The notes under the pieces were generated by a model. It saw only the letters and a program-made list of their open reading frames with translations. It was not told the DNA's origin and searched no databases. The position numbers and the translations under genes were made by a program. From UBA6912 sp963792895 (lineage in GTDB: Bacteria; Actinomycetota; Acidimicrobiia; Spongiisociales; UBA5794): DNA of 19,054 nt. This document shows positions 1 through 8,273 of this stretch, piece after piece. The stretch spans positions 1 through 19,054 of the forward strand of contig CAWBYA010000005.1 in assembly GCA_963792895.1 (NCBI GenBank), in the 5' to 3' direction. Positions within the stretch are counted from its first letter, which is position 1, and each line of letters starts with the position of its first letter.

Positions 1-345
1 GCAAAGCCTCGAACGAGGAACGCCGCCATCTCGGCCCTCGAAACAGACCGGGTGGGACAGAAGCTGTCATTGTCCGGTGGGTTGCACCCGAGGGTGATAC
101 GTGCAGCGGCGAGCCTGTTGATGTTGGCCTCGAACAACGTGCCGTTGTCGTCCCCGAAGAAGTCCTCGGTCGTCGCCGGGAGGTCGAGTGCCCGATCGAG
201 GAACGCTGCCATCTCGCCCCGGGAGACGAACCGCTCGGGGCAGAACTCGTCGTTGAACGGCGGGTTGCAGCCTCTGGTGATCCCCAGCCCCCCGAGCTCG
301 TCGATGGCGCTCTCGTGGACGTTGCCCTCGTCGTCGCGGAACAGC
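1..345 (-). repeat. Two SLH-like repeats in the M15 protein
   Basis: Two tandem protein repeats of about 60 residues. Each has an acidic F-x-D-D start, a helix ending in GIT-x-GCNPP, a short loop N-x-x-FCP, and a second helix of the type VSRGEMAAFL. The two cysteines per repeat are about 10 residues apart. The array continues beyond the left edge. Confidence 0.8.
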
Positions 346-1896
346 CCTTCGTAGTTGTAGATCGGTTCGTTTGCGTTGCACCCCCAGTTGGCGGCGACAA
401 ACCACGATGTAGCCGATGCTCCGGGAAGCGCGGTGTTCCCGAGGTAGATGTCCAGCACCCCCCCGCCGCTCAGGACCCAGAGGTCGTCGCGCCCATCGCC
501 GTCGTAGTCGTTGATGGCGACGTCCCACACGTCGGCGGTCACCGGTGCGGTGAGCGCCTCGGTGACGGACCCGTAGCCGTTGCCGGCGATACGCACGCTC
601 TCGCTGTCCAGCACGTAGAGATCCGGGAGGTCGTCGAGATCACGGTCGCCGAGGGCGAAGTGCGCTTCGCTCGTGTCTCCGAGTGCGGTGGCGAAGGCGC
701 CGAGCTGAGTCTGGAAGCCGTCCGCGCCATCCCAGACCTCGACGTCGGTGGTTCCGGTCGAGCGCCGCACAACGAAGAGGTCCACGATCCCGTCACGGTC
801 GTGATCACCCAGGAGATACGACGTCGTCCGCGGCCACTGGGGCTGCGGTGGTGATGGAGGCCGATTCCTCGAACTCGGCCGACCGCAGCACGACCTCGAT
901 GGCCACCGATGGGCCTGATACGTCGAGGAGCCAGAGGTCGAGGCGGCCGCTGCGCTCGTAGTCCCCGAGGAGCACCTCACGACCGGCGAGATCGACATCG
1001 AGGATCGCCATGCGGTCGACCGCACACCAGTCGTGGCGGCGGTGGGTGCGCGACCAGTCCACCTGGAGACCGAAGCTCTTGTCCGTCACCTGGAAGACAT
1101 CCGCGAGCCCGTTGCCCGTTGCGTCGGCGAGCCCGAAGCGGCGCAGCGGATCGAGGTCGCCGTAGGGCAGGGTGTACGACGCGACACGGGTGCCGAACCC
1201 GTCGGCCGCCGTCGCCGCCGGCTGCGACGGCGGGAAGTCGCCGTAACCCGGAGTGGCAACCGGCCCCTTCCAGGAGAAGTGCATCGGATCCTTGATGTTG
1301 ACCCAGTCGCCTCCCCAGCAAAAGCCGGCGTCCGTCCACGCCTTCACGAACCAGGCAGGCATATCGGTGATCAGGGCGTTGGATGCGCTGTAGGGGTTGG
1401 TGGTGGAGTTGATGTCGATTGCCGTGCCAAACGCGTGATTGGACAGGCTGTACTTGCCGGCGACGGTGCGCGGCGCAAAGCCATAGGTGTGTTGCGGCCG
1501 GATCGCGTAGTAGTTCCCCTTCGCCTGCTCTGCGGCGAGATTGGATGCAACGAGCTCGAGGGCGGGCAGCATCCGCTCGTGGACACGAAGGACGTGGCCT
1601 CCGCTCATCGGGATCACCCAATCGACGAGCTGGTCCCTGATGGCGCCGATCGAGCGTCCGTAGAACCCGCTCTTGTAACCCCGAACCAGTTCCGAGTCGG
1701 CAAGCCACCCTGTGGTGGCGGCAAGCGGGTTGATCGTTGCGGGCTCGCCGCAACCTTGCGATTCGTTGAAGGTTGCGAAGCCGTAGCCCTCCTCGAGGGC
1801 GGCTTCGGGCTCGCTCCCCTCCGTGCTTGCGGCAGCCGGGGTGGCTGCCAGGACCAGGAGAAGCGCAGCCAGCACGGTGGCCGGGCGCACACTCAT
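1..1896 (-). CDS. Secreted M15-type peptidase with FG-GAP-like repeats and SLH-like repeats (partial, frameshifted)
   Basis: An exported protein whose C-terminus runs off the left edge of the window. The order is a signal peptide (about residues 1-24, cleavage near PAAA/S), a peptidase M15 (VanY / D-Ala-D-Ala carboxypeptidase-like) domain, FG-GAP/VCBS-like repeats, then SLH-like repeats. Zinc ligands are visible as H154 and D161 in SNHAFGTAIDIN and H206 in DPMHFSW. The propeller-type repeats show motifs such as GDHDRDGIVDLF, GDRDLDDLPDLY and NDYDGDGRDDLW. Two cysteine-containing SLH-like repeats lie at about 1-345 (CNPPFNDEFCP, CNPPDNDSFCP). The reading frame shifts by one extra base at about 812-850; the frame downstream then stays open to position 1. 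The ATG at 1896 overlaps the upstream gene's TGA (ATGA) and has GGAGG just upstream, so the pair is translationally coupled. The likely role is peptidoglycan or cross-bridge hydrolysis at the wall; the substrate is unknown. Confidence 0.85.
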
Positions 1897-3635
1897 TCAG
1901 CCTCCACCCGGTAAACGGTGCCCGAGAGGGAGACGATGTACAGGTTGCCTGCGGCGTCTGTGCCGAAGGAGCTGATGGAATTGACGCCACTGAACGTCGA
2001 CGTCCAGTCCATCTGGTCTATTGCTGCACCCCCAACCAGTCGGAAGCTGCGGACCCAGTCGAGGCAGTAGTCCGCATAGAAATAGTGGCCATCGAGTTGG
2101 GGGAGCTCGTCACCGCGATACACCACGCCCCCGGTCACGGAGCAGCCTTCGCCGTGGTCGTACTCCTCGACCGGGAACGTCAGCCCGGCGGACGAGCACG
2201 AGCCGAAACCGGTGCACGACGTGCCTTCGAACCGACGCCATCCGAAGTTGGCGCCGGCAGCATCGCTGAGAGGCAGGGCGTCGACCTCCTCGACCTGACC
2301 TTGCCCAACGTCGCCGATGTAGAGGAAGTCGCCGTCGAACGAGAAACGCCACGGGTTGCGGAGCCCGAACGCAAACGTCTCCGGGGCAGCGCCTGCGATC
2401 ACGGGGTTGTCAGAAGGGATCTCGTAGGGAGCGGCACCGTCGACGTCGATCCGGAGAATCGACCCGAGGAAGTTCGACGGGTCTTGGCCGTTGTTGAGCG
2501 GATCATTGCCGGAGCCTCCATCGCCAAACCCGATGTACAGCATGCCGTCCGGCCCGAAGGCGATCTGGCCACCGTTGTGATTGGAGTACGGCTGGCCCGT
2601 GTCGAGGATGATCGTCTCCGCAGTCGCAGCGACGTCGGGGTCTGCGGAAACGGCATATTCGGCCACGACGCTCGTGTGGCTGCACGTTGTCGCGCCCGTG
2701 CACGACGAGGGGATCGCGGGGCTGGAGTAGGAGACGAAGAAGCGGCCGTTGCTGGCATAGTCGGGATGGAACGCCATCGAGAGGAGGCCTTGCTCCGCCC
2801 CGTTGACGACCTTGGAGGTGATGTCGAGGAAGGGCGTTCCGATGAGCGTATCGCCATCGAGGATCCTGATCCGACCTGCCTTCTCGACGATGAACACGCG
2901 ATCGTCGCCTGCGGGAGCGGTCACGTGAACCGGAGACGACAACCCAGATGCGGCGACCGCGAGGGTCGGTGTTGCCGCCGGGGGCGGCACGATCGGATCG
3001 AGCATCTCGGCGCGTTGGAGGAACGCTGCCATCTGGCCTCTGGTGACGGGGTCGTCGGGGCAGTACTGCGTGTTGGCGGGCGGGTTGCATCCCTTGGTGA
3101 CGCCGGCGACGTACAGCTTGTCGATGTCGGTCTCGAAGATCGACCCGTCGTCGTCGGTGAAACGGTTGCCCGCCCCCACATCGTCGTAGCCGTACGCCCG
3201 AACCAGCATCGCGGCCATCTGTGCTCTGGTGATGAGGTCGTCGGGACAGAATTCCGTGTTGGCGGGCGGGTTGCATCCTCGAGTGACCCCTGCGGCCGCG
3301 AGCTTGTCGATGTCGGCCTCGAAGATCGAGTCGTCGTCGTCGGTGAATCGGTTGCCGCCACCGTCGTCCGTGAGATCACGCGCTCGCACGATGAAGGCGG
3401 CCATCTGCCCGCGAGTCACAGCATCGTCGGGGCAGAATTGGTCGTTGAGCGGCGGGTTGCAGCCAAGCGTGATGGCTGCGGCTGCGATCGCCTCGATGCT
3501 CGGTTCGAAGATGTTGCCATCGTCGTCATGGAACGTGCCGCCCGGCGGCAGGTCGGCGGCGAGCGCGACAGAGGTGGCCGTCATGACAACGGCACACGCG
3601 AGCACAAAGACTCTTCGGGACCAGACCCTCTCCAC
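1893..3635 (-). CDS. Secreted SLH-like / PQQ-dependent sugar dehydrogenase family protein
   Basis: An intact gene of 580 codons. The GTG at 3635 is chosen because it gives a proper signal peptide (VERVWSRRVFVLACAVVM..., cleavage after ALA) followed by the mature start ADLPPGG. Residues about 35-210 hold three cysteine-containing SLH-like repeats. Residues about 225-580 form a six-bladed glucose/sorbosone dehydrogenase (GSDH) domain. The motif SNHNGGQIAFGPDG matches the family segment with the catalytic histidine, RNPWRFSF matches the PQQ-contacting arginine region, and GDVGQGQVEEVD and GANFGWRRFEG are typical blade motifs. The family oxidises sugars with PQQ, but distant members may have other or no activity. 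No Shine-Dalgarno sequence precedes the GTG; a TAGCCT box 8 nt upstream suggests a leaderless transcript. The downstream M15 gene is coupled by ATGA. The N-terminal repeats could anchor the enzyme to the wall. Confidence 0.88.
   Translation of the reverse strand: MERVWSRRVFVLACAVVMTATSVALAADLPPGGTFHDDDGNIFEPSIEAIAAAAITLGCNPPLNDQFCPDDAVTRGQMAAFIVRARDLTDDGGGNRFTDDDDSIFEADIDKLAAAGVTRGCNPPANTEFCPDDLITRAQMAAMLVRAYGYDDVGAGNRFTDDDGSIFETDIDKLYVAGVTKGCNPPANTQYCPDDPVTRGQMAAFLQRAEMLDPIVPPPAATPTLAVAASGLSSPVHVTAPAGDDRVFIVEKAGRIRILDGDTLIGTPFLDITSKVVNGAEQGLLSMAFHPDYASNGRFFVSYSSPAIPSSCTGATTCSHTSVVAEYAVSADPDVAATAETIILDTGQPYSNHNGGQIAFGPDGMLYIGFGDGGSGNDPLNNGQDPSNFLGSILRIDVDGAAPYEIPSDNPVIAGAAPETFAFGLRNPWRFSFDGDFLYIGDVGQGQVEEVDALPLSDAAGANFGWRRFEGTSCTGFGSCSSAGLTFPVEEYDHGEGCSVTGGVVYRGDELPQLDGHYFYADYCLDWVRSFRLVGGAAIDQMDWTSTFSGVNSISSFGTDAAGNLYIVSLSGTVYRVEAE
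3003..3533 (-). repeat. Three tandem SLH-like repeats
   Basis: Three protein-level repeats with CNPPLNDQFCP, CNPPANTEFCP and CNPPANTQYCP cores. Each is followed by a V/ITRxQMAA helix and preceded by an F-x-DDD-x-x-IFE segment. The linkers are rich in Gly and Asp. The second and third repeats are nearly identical over most of their length, which suggests recent duplication or conversion. Confidence 0.88.
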
Positions 3636-3643
3636 GGAGGAGG

Positions 3644-3649
3644 AGGCTA
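3644..3649 (-). promoter_or_regulatory. Putative -10 box (TAGCCT) of a leaderless promoter for the GSDH-like gene
   Basis: On the minus strand TAGCCT lies 8 nt before the GTG at 3635, and no Shine-Dalgarno sequence is visible. The spacing equals that of three other gene starts in this window, fitting an actinobacterial leaderless TANNNT promoter. No clear -35 box is seen. Confidence 0.35.
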
Positions 3650-3704
3650 CCGGGAGGTGCGGATTGCGCAAGCTGGGTTGGAGCCCAGCCCGTTGTGACA
3701 CCGG

Positions 3705-3710
3705 TAGGAT
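3705..3710 (+). promoter_or_regulatory. Putative -10 box (TAGGAT) of a leaderless promoter for the MurG-like gene
   Basis: TAGGAT lies 9 nt before the ATG at 3720, with no Shine-Dalgarno sequence between them. Together with TAGCCT on the other strand it would make a compact divergent promoter pair within 85 bp. No convincing -35 box is visible. Confidence 0.42.
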
Positions 3711-3719
3711 GCCGAACCG

Positions 3720-5189
3720 ATGCGCGCACCCGTCCGGCTTCTCCTCGTAACCAGCAACGGCGCCGGCATGGGGCACCTCACTCGCCAACTCTCCGTTGCG
3801 CTGGCCGCCGGACAGCGGGCGGAGTGCACGTTGTTCTCGTTCTCGGTCGCGCTTCCCGTCGTCGCCAACCACGGCGTGCCGGGAGAGTATTGCCCGAGTG
3901 TCGAGCGTGGGTGGATGCCGGCTACGTCGTGGCATGCGTATCTGCGGGATCGCCTGGTTGCGATCACGCAGGAGATCGGAGCTGACGTCGTGGTCTTCGA
4001 CGGCGTTGCGCCGTACCCCGGCATCGGCATGGCTCGGCCGCTCCTCCCCGAATCAGCATTCGTATGGGTGCGACGGGCGATGTGGCAGCCGGGGGTCAAC
4101 ACCGGGCAACTCAAGAAGAGCACCTTGTTCGACCTGATCCTTGAGCCGGGCGAGATCGCTCACGCCGCCGACCGCGGCGCCACCGCCGCACGAGACGATG
4201 CGGTGCGCTTGCCGCCCATGAGCATGCTGGAGGTCATCGAACGGCTGCCGCGCCACGAAGCGGCTGCGGGGCTTGGTATCGAACCCGACCGCCCGACGGC
4301 ACTCCTCACGCTCGGCTCCGGCCGACTCGGCGACGTCAAGTCGCCCGGCACGGTCGTGCTCGAAACGCTGCTCGAGAACCCCGATTGGCAGGTGTGCGTC
4401 ACAAGACCTGCCATCGCCCAGAAGGCGGTGCCGCTGGGCGTCGACGATCGAGTCATCGAACTGCGCGGCGTCTACCCGCTCGTCCGCCACCTGGCGGCGT
4501 TCGACGCGGTGGTCAGCGCTGCCGGGTACAACGCGGTCCATGAGTTCGTTCCGGCCGGCATTCCCACATTGCTGGTGCCGAACCCGGCGACTCGCACAGA
4601 CGACCAGATGGCCCGGGCCTCCTTCCTCGCAGCGAACGGGCTTGCCTTGATGGCGCAGCCGAACGATCCCGAAGCCATGGCCGGCGGTGTGCGGCTGCTG
4701 TCAGACGCCACAGCCCGGCGCGACCTCATTGCCGCTTCAGCCGCCCTGCCCCGGGAACGGAAGACGGGCGGCGCACATGCCGCAGCTGATCGGCTGATCG
4801 ACCTGCCTGCAGGCTTCGTGCCGCAACCGCCGCCTCTCATCGAACGGGTGCGGCGGCTCCAACGCCATGGCCGCGAGGCCGTCAAGCGGGCCCTCGGAGA
4901 AGAAGGCACCGCAGCCGTGCGACGGATCCTGGGACGGACCCCGTTGATCAGCACTTCGGACCGGCTCACAGTGCGCATCGCAGGGGCGCCACACGAAGCC
5001 GAGCTCTGGAACGGGAGCGGCCCCATGCCGTTGATCTTCGGAGCCGACATCCCGGCTCGAATGATCCGCAACGGCGGTCCCGTGGAGCACGTCCTGCGAG
5101 GGGCCTCGCCGGAATACACCGGAACGCGTCGCGCCATCGTCGAGAACTACTACGACGTAGCCACGCTCGAGTCGTCGGGGCTCAGCTGA
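3720..5189 (+). CDS. MurG-like GT-B glycosyltransferase (GT28-type C-terminal domain)
   Basis: An intact gene of 489 residues. The N-terminal half begins with a Rossmann-like strand and a glycine-rich loop (LLVTSNGAGMGHLTRQ, residues about 8-23), as in MurG and related GT-B enzymes. The C-terminal domain has TLGSGRLGD and the donor-binding stretch SAAGYNAVHEFVPAGIPTLLVPN (about residues 264-287), typical of glycosyltransferase family 28 C-terminal domains. It should transfer a sugar from a nucleotide donor to a lipid or glycan acceptor at the cytoplasmic face. It is unlikely to be MurG itself, because no dcw-cluster genes are nearby and it has a C-terminal extension of about 110 residues of no recognised family. 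The extension begins with a basic, helix-prone stretch. The 3' end overlaps the convergent DUF3048 gene by 8 bp. The start has no Shine-Dalgarno sequence and fits a leaderless mRNA. Confidence 0.8.
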   Translation: MRAPVRLLLVTSNGAGMGHLTRQLSVALAAGQRAECTLFSFSVALPVVANHGVPGEYCPSVERGWMPATSWHAYLRDRLVAITQEIGADVVVFDGVAPYPGIGMARPLLPESAFVWVRRAMWQPGVNTGQLKKSTLFDLILEPGEIAHAADRGATAARDDAVRLPPMSMLEVIERLPRHEAAAGLGIEPDRPTALLTLGSGRLGDVKSPGTVVLETLLENPDWQVCVTRPAIAQKAVPLGVDDRVIELRGVYPLVRHLAAFDAVVSAAGYNAVHEFVPAGIPTLLVPNPATRTDDQMARASFLAANGLALMAQPNDPEAMAGGVRLLSDATARRDLIAASAALPRERKTGGAHAAADRLIDLPAGFVPQPPPLIERVRRLQRHGREAVKRALGEEGTAAVRRILGRTPLISTSDRLTVRIAGAPHEAELWNGSGPMPLIFGADIPARMIRNGGPVEHVLRGASPEYTGTRRAIVENYYDVATLESSGLS

Positions 5190-6423
5190 ACGTCACGTCG
5201 ACGTAGCGGGGCACGATCTCGACGAACACCCGTCCAAGAGGGAGAGCGATGCGGCCGCCGGACTCGTCGACCAGCACCCACGGATCCTCCTGCGCGCTCC
5301 GCAGCCAGCGACCCTCGACGACCCGTCCGTCGTGGAAGACCTTGGCGTCTCCGAACCCGATGACGTCGTAGGTGGTCACCTCGGTGCCGGCAGAGTCGGT
5401 GTAGCCGGCGGAACGCTCGGCGACCGACAGGACGACCACGGTGTCGGCGGTGAGTGGCTGCGGCGATCCGCTCACCGTCTCGACAACTCGGCTGGTCTCT
5501 CCGTTCTGCGCCCGAACCCAGACACCGCCCTCGAATCGCCATACGACATCGGTGACCGACGAGAACGGGATGTTGATAGCGTTGGCCGTCACATCTGAGG
5601 CGAACCCGTCTGCGAACGAGAACGGCCCCTGGGGCGACGTCTCGTCGCCCGCAAACCGTTCGATCAGGTCGAGGAGAGCGACGATGTGATCTGGCTCAGG
5701 CCGGTCGATGATGCCGTATGCGCCATCTGTGTCGAGCCCGATCACCGGCACGTCGGCGGCTTCGAACAGGCGGAGCACGAAGTCCTGGCCACCGGTTGCC
5801 AGCAGGACGGGGCGGAACGGCGCCAGCAAATCGGCGTCCACGGGACGCACCGAGCGAACCGGCCCGACGGCCGAGGGACTCGCGTTGTAGAAGAGCGCGG
5901 TGAAGCGCGTGATCCCGCCCTCAACCGGCGCCTCGATGATCATCTCGGCTTCGCCGATGCCGATCTGGGGCTGGGCGGCCGGCACGTTGTCGACCTTGAC
6001 TGCCACGATGCGCCGGCTCGTGGGTTGAGCAAGTGGCTCGCCCGTCAACGGGTTCCGGTCGAGCGGAGCCTGCGTGGTGTCGGTGACCTCACCGGCGATC
6101 GTGGAGGTCGTGGTCGTCGACCCGTCGTCGGTGACGATCGGCGGCAGGGTGGTCACCGCCCCGCCGGCAAGCGGCGCCGCCTCTCCCCCACCGCCGGCGC
6201 ACAGACCGACCATGAGGCCGATCAGGAGACCTCCGGCGCCTGCCGCACCGGCGAACCGAGCCGTTGGAGTACGCACCCAGGCGAGAAAGCGCTGCCATGC
6301 AGACTGCGGCGCACGGAACTGGTCCGGATGCGGCATGAAAGGCGGCTCCGGCGGCTGAGGAGGCTGAGGTGGCTCTTGCGGGGGTGGCGCCGACAATGAC
6401 GTCTCCGTGGCGGGGACGAGCAA
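5182..6423 (-). CDS. DUF3048 (YerB-like) membrane-anchored protein
   Basis: An intact gene of 413 residues from the longest start (TTG at 6423). The N-terminus is a proline-rich cytoplasmic tail (PPPQEPPQPPQPPEPP), followed by one transmembrane helix (about residues 57-74) and a Thr/Ser-rich linker. The extracellular part carries the two-part DUF3048 fold. Family hallmarks are NPLTGEPL, AVKVDNVPAAQPQIGI, EAPVEGGITRFTALF and VGPVRSVRPVDADLL (about residues 123-200). The C-terminal half (about 290-410) matches the DUF3048 C-terminal domain, ending in a beta-rich VDVTFS. The function of the family is not established. Because of its surface location it may act on the envelope. A TTG at 6396 preceded by GGAG at 6-nt spacing is an alternative start. 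Confidence 0.85.
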   Translation of the reverse strand: MLVPATETSLSAPPPQEPPQPPQPPEPPFMPHPDQFRAPQSAWQRFLAWVRTPTARFAGAAGAGGLLIGLMVGLCAGGGGEAAPLAGGAVTTLPPIVTDDGSTTTTSTIAGEVTDTTQAPLDRNPLTGEPLAQPTSRRIVAVKVDNVPAAQPQIGIGEAEMIIEAPVEGGITRFTALFYNASPSAVGPVRSVRPVDADLLAPFRPVLLATGGQDFVLRLFEAADVPVIGLDTDGAYGIIDRPEPDHIVALLDLIERFAGDETSPQGPFSFADGFASDVTANAINIPFSSVTDVVWRFEGGVWVRAQNGETSRVVETVSGSPQPLTADTVVVLSVAERSAGYTDSAGTEVTTYDVIGFGDAKVFHDGRVVEGRWLRSAQEDPWVLVDESGGRIALPLGRVFVEIVPRYVDVTFS

Positions 6424-6442
6424 TGGTAGTGCCGTTCCACAT

Positions 6443-6470
6443 CAGGCCCTTCCTCGGGCCCACCAGGCCC
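6443..6470. promoter_or_regulatory. Two direct CAGGCCC repeats, 21 bp apart, in the divergent intergenic region
   Basis: CAGGCCC occurs at 6443-6449 and 6464-6470, with the palindrome GGGCCC at 6456-6461 between them. GGGCC at 6456-6460 could also pair with GGCCC at 6466-6470 around a 5-nt loop. The block sits just upstream of the putative -10 of the GT2 gene, where an operator could lie. The GC-rich background makes chance occurrence quite possible. Confidence 0.25.
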
Positions 6471-6476
6471 AGCCGA

Positions 6477-6482
6477 TAGAGT
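6477..6482 (+). promoter_or_regulatory. Putative -10 box (TAGAGT) of a leaderless promoter for the GT2 gene
   Basis: TAGAGT lies 8 nt upstream of the ATG at 6491, and no Shine-Dalgarno sequence is present. It has the same geometry as the boxes before 3635, 3720 and 10836. Confidence 0.42.
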
Positions 6483-6490
6483 CCCAGTCC

Positions 6491-7407
6491 ATGACCACCC
6501 CCGCCATCAGCCTGATCGTGTTGGCCTGGAACCAGCGCCTGCTCACAGAGCGGTGTGTCGCCTCGCTGCGCGCCCACACCGATGTGCCGTACGAACTCAT
6601 CATCGTGGACAACGGTTCGAGTGCCGACGCAGCGACTTTCGCAAGGGACGTCGCCGATGTTGCCGTGCTCAACGAGACGAACCTCGGCTTCGCCGCCGGG
6701 ATGAACCGGGGACTTGCATCTGCAAGCGGGACCTACGTTGCGTTCATAAACAACGACACCGAGTTCCCCCTGGGTGGGCCTCGGGCATCCTCGAGACCTT
6801 CGCCGACCACCCGACGGCGGGCCTCGTACTGCCCGCGGTGACGGCGGCAGGGAACCCGTTCGCGGTGCGCTCCGCAGCCGGCACCGAGCAGATCGTTGTT
6901 CAGCCATTCCGCGACATCCCGAGCGGAGTGGTCTATGTGCTCCCCCGCAGCCTCGCCCTTGCCATCGGGGGATGGAGCGAGGAATACCCCGTCGCCAGCA
7001 GCGAGGATCTCGATCTCCTGTTCACCGTCTGGAGCGTCGGGAGGGAGGTGGTGCTGGACGAGAGGGTCCTCGTCGAACACGTCGGGAGCGCCACCGTCCG
7101 CGAGCAGCTCCCCGAGTGGTGGAAGCTGTGGCGTGAGAACCGCCGCATCTTCACGAAGAAGTGGATGCACGTCGACCCCGCCGTCTTCCCGGTCCCAGAC
7201 GGGTCGGATGCCGCAAGGGTCAGGCAACGCCTCGAGATGGCGGCAACGGCCGCCACGTGGATGGACCGAGTGTTCGACGCACGCGACGAGAAGGACGCAC
7301 TGAGGAGACAACTCGCCGGGCTCCAGAAGAGTGCGCGGACGCCCGCTCCTGCTCCACGGCGGCGGCGTGGTTGGCGCAGACTCCTCGCCTCCATTCGAAG
7401 GTCGTAG
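6491..7407 (+). CDS. Family 2 glycosyltransferase (one frameshift)
   Basis: A GT-A fold inverting glycosyltransferase, about 305 residues once the frame is restored. The start is MTTPAISLIVLAWN at 6491; the upstream in-frame extension is rejected because a leaderless promoter precedes this ATG. Motifs are VDNGSS (nucleotide-binding aspartate), NNDTEFP (DxD equivalent) and SSEDLDLLFTVWSVG (ED motif near the catalytic base). A C missing from the run at 6766-6770 breaks the frame; adding one C gives FPPGWASGILETF, the expected family continuation. The C-terminus has a short helical stretch and a very basic tail (RRRRGWRRLLASIRRS), which could bind the membrane. The gene converges on rmlD with 22 bp between stop codons. 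It probably adds a sugar, perhaps rhamnose, to a surface glycan; donor and acceptor cannot be read from the sequence. Confidence 0.87.
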
Positions 7408-7429
7408 GCACCGTCGAACGCGCCACGCC

Positions 7430-8273
7430 CTAGGTCGAGCGTTCCAGGAGCGCCCGGACGACACCGGGCAAGGAGTCTCTCCAGTGCGGCATTGGCGGGA
7501 GCGCCGTGTCGGCGAGGCGCTCCGATCCGAGCACCGAGTACGCAGGCCGGGCGGCCGGCGTCGGGTAGTCCTCGGTTGTGCACGGTCGGAAGCTGTTCAC
7601 ATCGAGTCCGGCGATCTCCGCTGCCGCACGAGCGAGCCCGTACCACGTGACCGTTCCCTGGTTCGTGAGGTGCAGGATGCCGGTCACCCCGTGCTCCATC
7701 GCAGCGAGCGAGACTCGGGCGAGATCGGCTGCAATCGTCGGGCTCCCCACCTGGTCGTCCACGACCTTCACCTCCCTCCCTTCTCGCGGCAAGTCTGAGC
7801 ATCGTCGCCACGAAGTTGGCGTGCGTGCCGGAGATCACCCAGGAGGTCCGGACGACGAGGGTTCCCGGGTAGGACTCCAGCGCAGCGTGCTCGCCGGCGA
7901 GCTTGGTTCGCCCGTAGGCGTTGATCGGTCGTGTCGGGGAAGACTCGAGGTACGGCTCCCGAGCATCCCCGGAGAAGACGTAGTCGGTCGAGAACGTGAC
8001 AAAGGGTATGGCGGATGCAGCTGCGTAGCGCGCCAACTCGCCGACCGACGCCGCATTGACGGCATATGCCAGCACCTCGTGATCCTCGGCGGCGTCGACC
8101 TTCGTGTAGGCGGCGCAGTTGATGATGGCCGAAGGTGCGAGCGTCGCAACGGCATCGAAGACCGCTGCCGGCTCGGCGAGGTCCAGATCGGTGCGGCGGA
8201 GACAGTGAGCATCGGGGAGCAGGGCGCAAAACGCCGTGCCGAGCTGACCGCTTGCTCCGGTGACGACGATCAC
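7430..8273 (-). CDS. rfbD: dTDP-4-dehydrorhamnose reductase (one frameshift)
   Basis: The last enzyme of dTDP-L-rhamnose synthesis: NAD(P)H reduction of dTDP-4-keto-L-rhamnose. About 280 residues after correction, near the family length. Motifs are the Rossmann loop VTGASGQLG, NCAAYTKVDAAED, STDYVFSGD, and the catalytic YGRTK. One extra base in the purine-rich run at 7770-7783 splits the gene. The C-terminal part resumes as EVKVVDDQVGSPTIAADLA and ends at 7430. The GTG start at 8273 overlaps the rmlA stop (GTGA), so translation is coupled. The gene is also called rmlD. Confidence 0.93.

Noticed and set aside
1773..3698. A 641-codon open frame on the plus strand
   Set aside because: It lies antisense to the GSDH-like gene, which has clear domains, a signal peptide and repeats. 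The plus-strand protein has no recognisable motif and is explained by high-GC codon bias.
3636..3935. A 100-residue N-terminal extension of the GSDH-like protein to 3935
   Set aside because: It overlaps the start of the MurG-like gene and would bury the signal peptide; the GTG at 3635 is better.
7408..7429. A bidirectional terminator between the GT2 gene and rmlD
   Set aside because: The 22-bp gap has no stem of more than about 3 bp and no T-run.
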